DNA of 64,000 nucleotides from Anodontia alba (Eukaryota; Mollusca; Bivalvia; Lucinida; Lucinidae): positions 16,644,419 through 16,708,418 of the forward strand of contig OZ024830.1 in assembly GCA_964016985.1 (NCBI GenBank), in the 5' to 3' direction. A program made the translations under genes and the position numbers. The notes under the pieces were generated by a model that had not been told where the DNA came from, made no database searches, and saw only the letters and a list, made by a program, of their open reading frames with translations. Shown here in pieces: positions 59,201 to 64,000 of the stretch. Within the stretch, counting starts at the first letter, position 1, and the number at the start of each line of letters is the position of its first letter.

Positions 59201-61935
59201 ACATACCAAGTTTGGTGAAAATCCATTGATGTTTACTCAAGTTATCATCCGGAAACTTAAAACGGACTTACAACGGAGGGATGGACAGACACACGGACGT
59301 CAAACATGAAACCATAATACCCCACCACTATTGTGTGGTGGGGTATAATAAGTACGAGAAAACTTTTGAGGCTTAAATACCTTCAGTCCAAATCTTAAAA
59401 CTAAATTTACATAACATAATTTTTGGATTTCAACATGACAGAAACCTATTTTTAAGTAGTAAACATTAAAGATTTGATATATTGATATGAAAATGTTTCT
59501 ATCAATGACAGCTCTATCTTCATCCCACAAATAGATTAAAATGCAAATTTATTGATAAACAAAATTATTTCGGATTTGCTTTTGTATGCATCACTCAGGA
59601 CCCTTGTCCCTAACTTTTAAGGGTCCCAAACAAGGTTTTGGGGGTAAAAACTGCCAAAATGCGAGTCCTGGGAAAATATTGCTATTACAATAAGAAACAG
59701 CACCTCCACAAGTGGAGGTATCATCACCTGTGGCAAGTAATAAGATGTAGCACACAATACCGACTCCTGTACAATTCACTGCTCCAGATGTAAATTGTAA
59801 ACTTGGAAACCAAAAAAATTACCAAAATTTCTAAAGGGGCATAGATCTCCTAATATTAGGTGGACTGTAACCTCAAAACAACATGCGCTGATTCACATCA
59901 TGGTGTAACTATTTACAAAGTTTCAGCTTGATTGGATGTGAACTATAAGGAGGAGTTGCCGGAAACAAAAAGTTTAAAGAAATTTTCAAAGAGGCACAAC
60001 ATTGCTAACTTTTGTTGGACTGAAACCTGGAACCATATGCGCTGCTTCACATTATGGTCTAACTACAAACACACTTTCAGCTTGATCGGATATCAACTGT
60101 AGGAGGAAAAATAGTGAAAAAAAAAAAAAAAAAAAAAAAAAACAAAAACAGAAATTTTCAAAGGGGCATAACTCTGCTAGTTTTTGGTGGACTGTTACCT
60201 CCAAACAATATGCTCTGTTCCACATCATGGTCTAACTATAAATCAAGTTTCAGCTTGATCATATGTAAACTGTAGGAATTAGCCGGAAACAAACAGTTTA
60301 CAGAAATTTTCAAAAGGGCCTAACCCTGTTAATATTTGGTGGACTGTTGCCCAGAAACAACAGGTGCTGCTCCACATCATGGTCTAACTATAAATTAAGT
60401 TTCAGCTTGATAGGCTACATAAACTGTAAGAGGAGATAGTCGGAAACGAAAAAGTTTATGGACAGATGGACGCCAGACCCCCTATTATATGTCCCATTTT
60501 TCAAACCAGTGTATAAAAATCAGACTGCTAGAGAACTTGCAACATCATTTTTGTTTTGTAGATTCTGATTAGACCTAAAATAAAAAAAAGTGTGTGTTTC
60601 AGGTTATCCAATTGTGCCTAATTTTTCGCAACCAACCTTAAAGTTGGTTTTTTTTGTTTTGTTTTTTTTAGGGGATTTCCCCGTTTGGCCATATGGTTTA
60701 CCTAATAACCCCATATAAAAACTTTTAACAAAATAAAAATATTTCCAACCTACCGTCTCTGTTTTAAAATTCCTTGTAACCTGAAACACACATATTTTTT
60801 TTTATTTTGCCTTATTGGAACTGACTTTTTCACCAATAATCAAAATTGCTTGGTACCAGTCTGCAGAGACAACATAAACTAACGTACAAAACAGTCACAC
60901 CCATATGTGTCCAAACTGCATGTACCTTTTCGATCAAGCACATTCAAGCTTTTTGGTCATTAATTGTAGTAGCTTAACATTAGTGATGCCCATCTGACAA
61001 AGCATAGTAGCTTAACGTTACTGATGCCCAAGTGACAATCACTTATTTTTATGAAATAATTCATTTATATTTATTTATTTAAAGCCATGCTTTTCTATTT
61101 GATGTGATATCAGATTGCTATGTAAAAAAAAAGCTATTTGTGAAACACTGACTCATGTGCTGGGACCTATGCAATGTCTGTAGTAAAGTGACGTTTGGAA
61201 TTTTTGTCCAAGAAAATAACTTTTCCTTTTATTTGAATTATTGTTGTGTAAAAACATAATGAAAAATTGAACAAGCGGAACTTGTTAAAATCTGCCTCCA
61301 AGTTACCTATCCTGCAGATTTCTGCATAATTTACATTTGTTTTTTCTATGAGGTGAAAATATTTGATTTTTAAAATTACTAATATAATTTTTTTTTTTAA
61401 CATAGGTAGTTTCGACAAATGGTTTTGGATTAAATCATGACTAAAGTTTAAAAACTCACTTCTTCTGTGTAAAGCGCCAAGCAAAAAAGGTGTCAAAAGC
61501 ACAGTAACTGTTGTCTGCTAATATAATTGGCCTACTTAGAAAGTAGGTCAAATAGTACCGAAAACGCTTACGAGCCTAGGTGCCAAAAAAAATACTAAAT
61601 TAATATGCGGTTTTCATAAACAGTTAAAACTTATGTTGAGTAAAACTAAATCTGAACAAAAATAAATAATAAATATATAAATATGCGTAAAGCCTAGAAG
61701 TAAACATTTCTTTGTTGCCGAGTCGAGATGATGGTGCCACACAAGAAAGCATTCATGGAATTTGTTAGTAGAAAAAAGGAATAAAAGGAACGAAATGAAA
61801 ACTACAGGAGTTATTATATATAGGTATACACACCTGAGGCAAGTTTCCATTATCAGAGTTTGCACCACTTAAGCTTGTAGTGGCAGAAACATCGTCTTCC
61901 ACCAAAGCAAAATTGCCGTCTACCACCTGCGCCAT
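38500..61935 (-). CDS. KDZ transposase-like gene, nine exons, one frame disruption
   Basis: Nine exons with GT donors and AG acceptors join in phase into about 1329 codons. In order: short N-terminus; Cys/Arg-rich segment; acidic and Lys-rich segments; a basic cluster PKRRRSEPRKR (about 402-412); a SWIM-like Cys/His cluster (C499-x-C501 ... C530-x-H532); acidic linker; CKCG, CKARTHQC and PCKLC elements of a Cys cluster split by introns; then the KDZ domain. Candidate catalytic residues are D900 (ADGTK), D1218 (FYDFSCQ) and E1270/E1273 (TEICEQ). KDZ proteins are DNA transposases of the RNase H fold. Activity, or exaptation as a host gene, cannot be decided here. Exon 6 has a 1-nt shift near 45793-45813. 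The first exon lies in a promoter shared with a transporter gene. Residue numbers assume the shift is corrected. Confidence 0.8.
40135..41208. other. KDZ gene intron 8
   Basis: No additional exon seen. It contains a long A-run at about 41139-41176 near the exon 8 donor. Otherwise non-repetitive AT-rich DNA. Confidence 0.5.
41209..41295 (-). CDS. KDZ gene exon 8
   Basis: 87 nt, acceptor TATTTTTTACAG, donor TATCAG|GTGAAG, phase 0 on both sides, 29 codons (AGYYMENGVRVSYPYITTVY...). It links the Cys cluster halves. Confidence 0.82.
41354..41556 (-). mobile_element. tRNA-like SINE, family B, copy 2
   Basis: On the minus strand the head is GGCCTAGTTGGTCACTGAC, with GGGTCTCACTTCTGTGGG in the body and tail AAGGGCCATAAAACCAAAAC. 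It shares head, body and the GTACTCC segment with 29741-29972. It lies in intron 7 of the KDZ gene. Confidence 0.68.
42054..42545 (+). repeat. Two related tRNA-like repeat copies
   Basis: At about 42054-42200 and 42370-42545 the block CATAACTGAC.AGTCT, CCTTTTAGCC, GTTATGAC, TTGATTACAG, GGGTACCTGGTT recurs. The first copy keeps the B-box-like GGTTCAAACCCC. The second is more decayed. They are separated by about 170 bp and may be an imperfect local duplication. Confidence 0.6.
42780..43613. repeat. Decayed tandem array with AAGAATGAAAGAATAGATG units
   Basis: Blocks GAATGAA.GAA.AGTTGAACAA, GCC.AGAAAGC and TGTCTCTTACAC recur near 42790, 42991, 43165, 43330 and 43448. Adenine runs lie between units. 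The tail GGGATGGACAGACAGACAAA resembles tails of the other array elements. A SINE then inserted at 43626. Confidence 0.6.
43626..43923 (-). mobile_element. tRNA-derived SINE, family A, minus strand, with TSD
   Basis: On the minus strand the head GGTGGCTCAGTTGGATGC, B box GGTTCAGTCCC and tail CCATAAAACCTCAACACAAAC match family A. A perfect 12-bp TSD GAAGGATGATGT lies at 43614-43625 and 43924-43935. It sits in intron 7 of the KDZ gene in the gene's own orientation. Confidence 0.93.
44012..44233 (-). CDS. KDZ gene exon 7
   Basis: 222 nt, acceptor CTACTTCTAG, donor TGTGGG|GTGAGT, phase 0 on both sides, 74 codons. It begins GHRFNEVSGLWEYPS and ends PDTCKCG, the first part of a Cys cluster that continues in exons 8-9. 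Confidence 0.82.
44378..44435. repeat. (GAAA)n microsatellite
   Basis: An AAAG/GAAA tetranucleotide run with interruptions, in intron 6 of the KDZ gene. Confidence 0.85.
45540..45652 (+). repeat. SINE 3' end fragment, family A-prime
   Basis: GGTTAACTGCTTATAT, AAGCCTGCCCAGGAAAAGTG and TGTTGACTGGGCTGTTGAAC match the 3' half of the SINE at 32989. It lacks a head and so is 5'-truncated. It lies directly beside the donor of KDZ exon 6. Confidence 0.75.
45672..46951 (-). CDS. KDZ gene exon 6 with single-base frame disruption
   Basis: 1280 nt from acceptor T-run-CAG to donor ATCAAG|GTATTC. It encodes the nuclear-localisation-like cluster, the SWIM-like CxC/CxH cluster and a second Cys/His-rich stretch (CCFVHLTNKRLCC). 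The frame ends at TAG 45793-45795. The frame leading to the acidic part (EAEDDPDDDN) and to the exon end is shifted by one base. Removing one base within the 45793-45813 overlap gives a continuous frame and the right exit phase. Confidence 0.8.
45793..45813 (-). other. Frame-shift site in KDZ exon 6
   Basis: The upstream frame closes at TAG (45793-45795). The downstream frame is closed on its upstream side by TGA (45813-45815). So the shift must lie in this ~20-base overlap. Excess of one base is consistent with a real mutation or a consensus error. Confidence 0.75.
46980..47252. repeat. (AT)n tract with 22-bp perfect inverted flanks
   Basis: The arms 47121-47142 (TTTAACTAACATGG...) and 47231-47252 (...CCATGTTAGTTAAA) are perfect reverse complements enclosing about 80 bases of (AT)n. 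The preceding 46985-47120 repeats TATAACA.GGTT motifs and is related to 16430-16530. Confidence 0.88.
47744..48242. mobile_element. TTAA-type MITE family, copy 2 (inverted)
   Basis: The ends AGGGGAATACAC and GTGTTCCCC, plus the internal blocks GGCTTTGTGATGTCAC and GTGACAAGCGATCATTTCC, match the reverse complement of 20281-20791. TTAA at the ends is no longer clean. It lies in intron 5 of the KDZ gene. Confidence 0.65.
48243..48735. repeat. Hairpin-capped short array (CCATTAGCAATCCCAAACC units)
   Basis: Left edge CCCCGCCTGG...GGCAGGGGAG. Two or three units contain CCATTAGCAATCCCAAACC and ATGGGCATGTCTCGGGCAGA. The tail is GGATGGATGGACGGACGGAC, and the right cap pairs CCACTATCATTTGGTGGGGTATA. 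Same family as 34860-35870 and 58410-59350. Confidence 0.72.
49259..49454 (-). CDS. KDZ gene exon 5
   Basis: 196 nt, acceptor TTGTCATTACAG, donor GCCAA|GTAAGT, phase 1 to phase 2. It encodes SSGRRYMKVLKTNKQGI and a basic end VEKKKSFKDKD. Function of this segment unknown. Confidence 0.78.
49776..49889 (+). repeat. Three-copy 38-bp tandem repeat
   Basis: The unit begins CCTATGCTCATTTCCTGTC and continues AAAAACCATGAGGTGCAAA. Starts are 49776, 49814 and 49852. The first two units are identical. It lies in intron 4 of the KDZ gene, about 320 bp upstream of exon 5's acceptor. Confidence 0.95.
50063..50252. repeat. Hairpin repeats with TGTGGGTAC arms
   Basis: At 50193-50252 ATGCTGTGGGTACTCACTAG faces TAATGAGTAACTACAACAT across about 17 bases. 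A decayed relative starts at 50077 (ATGCTGTGGGTACCCATTA). A cleaner relative lies at 63845-63903 in the transporter intron. Confidence 0.65.
50546..50692 (-). CDS. KDZ gene exon 4
   Basis: 147 nt, acceptor CCAATTATTTCAG. The donor is taken as TCAA|GTAGGT because only this one keeps phase 1 into exon 5; a second GT four bases on does not. The peptide is acidic then Lys-rich (FTEEDLKHTEEGYK). Confidence 0.7.
50693..52352. other. KDZ gene intron 3
   Basis: Besides the inverted copy of the 2211-2355 repeat (about 50905-51060) and A-runs near 51913-51936 and 51998-52010, nothing is recognised. The 118-codon plus-strand frame at 52177-52533 is the antisense shadow of exon 3. Confidence 0.5.
52353..52610 (-). 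CDS. KDZ gene exon 3
   Basis: 258 nt, acceptor ATCATTTCAG and donor AAAG|GTAAGT, phase 1 in and out. It encodes about 86 residues rich in Cys, Gln, Arg and Phe (for example WQRNLRENLQSC, GIFQGFFESK). No family recognised. Confidence 0.75.
53303..53367. repeat. Recurrent palindrome family, copy 3
   Basis: The arms (53303-53327, 53343-53367) include TGTAGATCCAGATCAGT and ACTGATCTGGATCTGCA, with three G-U-type or mismatched positions in 25. Confidence 0.8.
53598..53662. repeat. Recurrent palindrome family, copy 4
   Basis: The left arm GCAAACAGTGTAGACCTTGA is opposite a decayed right arm TCTAGTCTGCATGGTTTGC. Confidence 0.7.
54311..54377. repeat. Recurrent palindrome family, copy 5
   Basis: Best-paired copy: the arms 54311-54337 and 54351-54377 pair at 25 of 27 positions (GTGTAGACCC / GGGTCTACAC core) around a 13-base loop. 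Confidence 0.85.
54664..54742 (-). CDS. KDZ gene exon 2
   Basis: The acceptor T-run-TGCAG at 54743 and donor CTTG|GTAAGT bound 79 nt that enter in phase 0 and leave in phase 1. The peptide begins IHVYEAGVPSS. Intron 1 before it is about 7.1 kb and carries array elements and a nested SINE. Confidence 0.7.
54930..55401. repeat. Tandem array, ~170-bp period (GGGGCATAACTCTG family)
   Basis: Units contain CAAAGGGGCATAACTG, TGGACTGTAACCTCAAAACA, CCACATC.TGGTGT and TTTACAGAAATTTTCA. Starts are near 55068 and 55242, with a partial unit before and another after an interrupting insertion (56070-56250). The same family fills 59820-60480. Confidence 0.75.
55406..56048. mobile_element. ~643-bp TIR element inserted in the array
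   Basis: The ends CAGGGATTTACCTGG and CCAGAAAAATCCCCG are imperfect inverted repeats, flanked by CACAG on both sides (55401-55405, 56049-56053). It splits a tandem array whose units resume at about 56070. The interior has no coding capacity. The class is not determined. Confidence 0.6.
56049..56280. repeat. Resumed array unit
   Basis: TTTCAGCTTGACTGGAGATA, GTTAGCCAGAAACAAAAA and TCAAAGGGGCAAAACTCCG blocks continue the array interrupted at 55406. Confidence 0.65.
56281..58400. other. KDZ intron 1, mostly unclassified
   Basis: TTTACCCAAGTAATTCTTC-type direct repeats lie at 56280-56400 (three starts). A poly-A tract lies at 57997-58020. Open frames at 57201-57527 and 57949-58230 have no domain or splice context. 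Near 58310-58390 a GAGTCCACGGGACTC piece resembles 1740-1870. Confidence 0.4.
58410..59350. repeat. Hairpin-capped array interrupted by a SINE
   Basis: Units with CAGATAACTCCGTAAAAATT, CCCATTAGCAATCCCAAACC and AAGTTTGGTTAAAATCCC recur at about 58490, 58980 and 59140. The tail is GGAGGGATGGACAGACACAC. The right cap pairs ACCCCACCAC with GTGGTGGGGT. Confidence 0.78.
58581..58908 (-). mobile_element. tRNA-headed SINE (RUDI/V-SINE-like) with 12-bp TSD
   Basis: On the minus strand the head CAGTGGCTCAGTGGTAGAGC and B box GGTTCGATCCCCGG are followed by a body with GCTCTTTCGTTTGGCGCTC, and a tail ACGTTAAGCCCAAATCAAAC. A perfect 12-bp direct repeat CAAGTTTGGTTA flanks it (58569-58580, 58909-58920). 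The target is a unit of the surrounding array, so the SINE is younger than the array. The name RUDI/V-SINE-like is by resemblance only. Confidence 0.88.
59820..60490. repeat. Tandem array, ~170-bp period, four units
   Basis: Units carry AAAGGGGCATAACTCTGCTA, GGTGGACTGT.ACCTC, CCACATCATGGTCTAACTAT and TTTCAGCTTGATCGGAT. They begin near 59832, 59990, 60160 and 60310. An A-run lies at 60117-60141. The tail is TTATGGACAGATGGACGCCA. Confidence 0.82.
60566..60816. mobile_element. TIR element (MITE), copy 2
   Basis: Shares the interior of 1307-1553 (TAAAATAAAAAAA.GTGTGTG, CCCCATATAAAAACTTTTA, CCAACCTACCGTCTC) with a decayed left end GATTAGACCTAAAA and right end TTTTGCCTTATTGG. Confidence 0.65.
60817..61833. 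other. Proximal KDZ intron 1, nothing recognised
   Basis: No alternative exon or bounded repeat was seen, apart from a short direct repeat TAGTAGCTTAAC.TTA near 60966 and 61006. Confidence 0.4.
61834..61935 (-). CDS. KDZ gene exon 1 (initiator exon)
   Basis: 34 codons starting MAQVVDGNFALVEDD and ending at CCTCAG|GTGTGT, phase 0. The ATG is chosen because its context CAAGATGGCGCA resembles the TISU initiator element. An in-frame upstream ATG at 62040 would add 35 hydrophobic residues and lacks that context. Confidence 0.75.
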
Positions 61936-61939
61936 CTTG
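61928..61939 (-). promoter_or_regulatory. TISU-like initiator at KDZ start codon
   Basis: CAAGATGGCGCA on the minus strand matches 10 of 12 positions of the published TISU consensus SAASATGGCGGC, which acts both as a YY1-type promoter element and as a start site on very short 5' leaders. Confidence 0.55.
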
Positions 61940-61984
61940 ATTCTGATGATGAAGAAGCTGAGCGAGTAAGCGATGACGTACCAC

Positions 61985-61994
61985 CCCACGTGAC
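61985..61994. promoter_or_regulatory. CLEAR-like E-box 1
   Basis: CCCACGTGAC; its reverse complement matches 8 of 10 bases of the TFEB/TFE3 CLEAR motif GTCACGTGAC. It lies about 50 bp upstream of the KDZ start codon. Confidence 0.5.
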
Positions 61995-62264
61995 CGAGTT
62001 TTTGTAAGATACAATGCGATTGGTTCCAACCATTAGGCATGTTAATAATCTGTAAGATTGATTCCGACTTTGTTCACGCTCCAGTCCCGTTTCCCCAGCT
62101 CCAGCCATCCCAAAAATTGCAGATATAAACACAAAGAAAATTAAACAAGAAAACATCATTTAAATATTTGGAGAAAAATGGAATAGATATGCTAAAGTTT
62201 ACTAAATCCACGTATCATTTCAGTATAATCGAACTATTGAAGAACATAATCGTAAAAGTTTGCA

Positions 62265-62316
62265 GAAACAGTGTATGTATGTATGTATGTATGTACATAC
62301 ATACATACACTGTTTC
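62265..62316. repeat. (GTAT)n hairpin
   Basis: GAAACAGTGTATGTATG on the left pairs with CATACATACACTGTTTC on the right. The left arm has about two extra GTAT units, so slippage on one arm is visible. Confidence 0.85.
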
Positions 62317-62680
62317 CCGGTTCAATTATTTACTACACGGTGCAATGAAATTACCTTATTTTATATATTATTGGGATAGTGACATGTTTTTAAAATGAAA
62401 TTGCACAAAATAATTCTCGTAGCAACCCGCAGCTGACCATAATTTGCAAAATGCTTGACATCTTCAATACCGCAAAAGCCGAAATTTAGTCCCGACCTAC
62501 TCCCGGGTCAATTAATTACTAGACGGTGCGATGAATTTTATTTTTACATTTTTCTGATCTGTGGCATGTTTTTAATTGATAATATATAAAACAATTCGTG
62601 TGGAATCCCCAGACTGATTATAATTTGCAAAATGCTTGACATCGTCAATACCGCAAAAGTTGGTCCCGACCCCAAAATGA
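62315..62680. repeat. Tandem duplication (~181 bp) inside the promoter
   Basis: TCAATTA.TTACTA.ACGGTG, GACATGTTTTTAA.., ATAATTTGCAAAATGCTTGAC and TCAATACCGCAAAAG appear twice in the same order with an offset of about 181-185 bp. The copies differ at many positions, so the duplication is not new. Confidence 0.8.
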
Positions 62681-62926
62681 GCGACGTAGTCGTATATTTC
62701 ATACTATCACGTGAAAAATATTTGATAATAATATCAAATCTTATATGCATTTTAAAGAAGAGTCTATATTCTACTTATGTTCCAAATTTCATTGCGACGG
62801 GTGCAAGTTTAGTGTTATTATTTGATTGTCCAAATTTACTCCCGATATTTGGTCCTGACTTCCGACTTTTACTCTCGGCTTTTATAATCACCCGCCGAAC
62901 GAGCCGTAGTTCGAATCCGTCAGCCG

Positions 62927-62936
62927 CCCACGTGAC
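62927..62936. promoter_or_regulatory. CLEAR-like E-box 2
   Basis: CCCACGTGAC, identical to the first copy, 164 bp upstream of the transporter ATG. A partial E-box CACATGAT follows at 62941. Confidence 0.55.
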
Positions 62937-62952
62937 CTATCACATGATATTT

Positions 62953-62964
62953 CAATATGGCGGA
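62953..62964 (+). promoter_or_regulatory. TISU-like motif at uORF start
   Basis: CAATATGGCGGA matches 10 of 12 positions of SAASATGGCGGC. Its ATG begins a short upstream open reading frame rather than the transporter frame. Confidence 0.5.
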
Positions 62965-63022
62965 AGATGACAACAAAACATGTTTATTGAGGAAGATGCA
63001 GTTAAAACCCAACATTTATTAA
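62957..63022 (+). CDS. uORF in transporter 5' leader (21 codons)
   Basis: ATGGCGGAAGATGAC... encodes MAEDDNKTCLLRKMQLKPNI plus one residue and stops at TAA, 68 bp before the transporter ATG. It is present only if transcription starts upstream of 62957. Translation is not shown. It could reduce translation of the transporter. Confidence 0.3.
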   Translation: MAEDDNKTCLLRKMQLKPNIY

Positions 63023-63090
63023 CTTAATATCGTGTGAACCATCAAAACAACAGGGTTTTTGGCTAAAATTCATGTAATTAAGTTGACATT

Positions 63091-63600
63091 ATGGTTGACG
63101 AAAGGAAACGATTGTTGCCACCGCGTTTAGACGACCAGGAAGTGGACGCACCATTCACTTGTTGTTTACCCAGGACCAGGAACAAAACTTTAGGAAAAGC
63201 AACAATATTATTGACATTGTCACTGGAAAGAATAGCATTTTATAGCCTTACAGGAAATCTGATTTTGTTTCTGAATGGAACCAGCTATGGATGGGATTCA
63301 TATAAGGCTGCTATTGCCTCTTATGTTTTCCTTGGAATATCGAGCATGTGCTATTTTGTTGGTGGGATGCTGGCAGATATTAAACTGGGCCGCTTCAAAG
63401 CCATTTTCATTGCCATTATCATTTATCTGCTTGGATATTCCTGTTTCACAGCAATTTCACATAAAGATGTGATGGGGAAAATCCTGAAGAACAACTCTCC
63501 AGATACATTATGTGTTGCAGTGGTTTATATTGCCTTAACAGTGATTGGAATAGGAACTGGATTGTTCAAAGCAAACATAGCCCCATTTGGAGTTGATCAG
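63091..63600 (+). CDS. SLC15A4-like: SLC15A4/SLC15A3-like transporter, first coding exon (partial)
   Basis: 170 codons from an ATG with good context (A at -3, G at +4) to donor GATCAG|GTAGAG, phase 0. The rest lies beyond the window. The family moves histidine and di-/tripeptides with protons across endolysosomal membranes. Seen here: an N-terminal acidic dileucine motif ERKRLL (residues 4-9), a sorting signal to lysosomes in this family; about four hydrophobic segments (roughly 37-60, 68-94, 100-121, 138-160); the LERIAFY motif in segment one; and GTGLFKANIAPFGVDQ, the PTR2/POT signature, at the exon end. Assignment to the PHT (A3/A4) group rather than PEPT is by motif and by the dileucine. 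The family is secure, the paralogue less so. Confidence 0.9.
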
Positions 63601-64000
63601 GTAGAGCATTCTACTTTTTGATTGGGAATGTCAGAGTTTCATATTCAGTGCATAGCTCCAGATAAGAAGGGGTATCTACATAATATTTTTCCACAAATTT
63701 AAGCGTATGTTGCATGTACATGAAGGCAGTGAGGCACATTACAAAAAGACACCCATTCAAGTATATTAAAAATTTCACCATCGAAAAATGTTAGAATTTT
63801 CAGATAAAAATTCTAACATTTTTCATATTTCTACTCAAAACATAGATTGTGGGTACTTGTTAGAACCATCTCACTGAGGCAGTTCTAACGAGTACCTACA
63901 ATCTTCTTCTTTTGTATGTCATAGTGTTCCCACGGTTATTTTTTGTGGCACCGTCAACTGACGTAAAAAATTTTCACAGATATATGAATATTCAGTTTGT
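63601..64000. other. Start of transporter intron 1, with two hairpins
   Basis: AAAAATGTTAGAATTTT/AAAAATTCTAACATTTTT at 63784-63822 is a near-perfect hairpin. GATTGTGGGTACTTGTTAGA and its mirror at 63845-63903 pair at 20 of 22. Reading through the donor gives only six more codons before a stop, which supports the splice site. Confidence 0.7.

Larger units (their letters stand above)
61936..63090. promoter_or_regulatory. Bidirectional promoter region
   Basis: The ATGs of the KDZ gene (minus) and transporter gene (plus) face outward from this ~1.15-kb interval. It contains two CCCACGTGAC E-boxes, two ATGGCG initiator-like motifs, a ~180-bp tandem duplication and a GTAT-repeat hairpin. No TATA box is clear. 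Shared promoter function is inferred from geometry, not shown. Confidence 0.5.

Noticed and set aside
38500..62040. Autonomous transposon with terminal inverted repeats around the KDZ gene
   Set aside because: No matching inverted ends were seen near 38.0-38.5 kb and 62.0-63.0 kb, and the right side is the promoter of a conserved gene; left open only as a possible origin.
61765..62040. Upstream in-frame ATG (62040) as KDZ start
   Set aside because: It adds a hydrophobic 35-residue leader and lacks the initiator context present at 61935; cannot be fully excluded.

Overview
The window looks like gene-poor, AT-rich nuclear DNA of an animal, most likely a bivalve mollusc. The evidence is split genes with GT/AG introns and polypyrimidine tracts, tRNA-headed SINEs of a kind known from molluscs, many diverged tandem arrays capped by hairpins (the layout of bivalve pearl/Helentron-type elements), and a KDZ-type transposase-like gene. 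No bacterial, viral or organellar gene was seen. The species is not resolved.

Only two protein-coding genes can be supported. On the minus strand, nine exons between 61935 and 38500 join in phase into a reading frame of about 1329 codons. It has a nuclear-localisation-like basic cluster, a SWIM-like CxC...CxH cluster, a split Cys cluster and a C-terminal KDZ (Kyakuja/Dileera/Zisupton) transposase-like domain. One single-base frame disruption lies near 45793-45813. At the right edge, on the plus strand, 63091-63600 is the first coding exon of an SLC15A4/SLC15A3-like proton-coupled oligopeptide/histidine transporter; the rest of that gene lies outside the window. The two genes are divergent, with about 1.15 kb between their ATGs. 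That interval holds two identical CACGTGAC-type E-boxes (CLEAR-like), two ATGGCG initiator-like (TISU/YY1-type) motifs pointing outward, a ~180-bp tandem duplication and a tetranucleotide hairpin.

Layout: 1-9 kb holds dispersed repeats, a TIR element, a duplicated tRNA-Ala-like segment, a 128-bp-period array, a SINE and an 870-bp foldback. 9.7-14 kb holds a 43-bp array and a 157-bp-period array of about 18 units. 15 kb has a possible orphan terminal exon, then a SINE. 17-19 kb holds a 140-bp-period array with repeated YY1-like motifs and an (AT)n tract. 19-24 kb has pogo-like and TTAA-flanked MITEs, a hairpin with poly-C arms and three further SINEs. 26-27 kb has a ~325-bp higher-order array. 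28.8-29.6 kb is an unclassified block. 30-36 kb holds consecutive hairpin-capped arrays and a foldback. 36-38.5 kb is the KDZ gene 3' flank. 38.5-62 kb is the KDZ gene, whose introns are full of SINEs, MITEs, arrays and a recurrent ~60-bp palindrome. 62-64 kb is the shared promoter and the transporter exon.

Apart from the two genes, nearly all recognisable content is mobile or repetitive. Three relations recur: SINEs with different tRNA heads share a similar 3' tail; tandem-array families share the plan hairpin, array of 130-185-bp units, hairpin; and young SINEs sit inside older arrays with intact target-site duplications.
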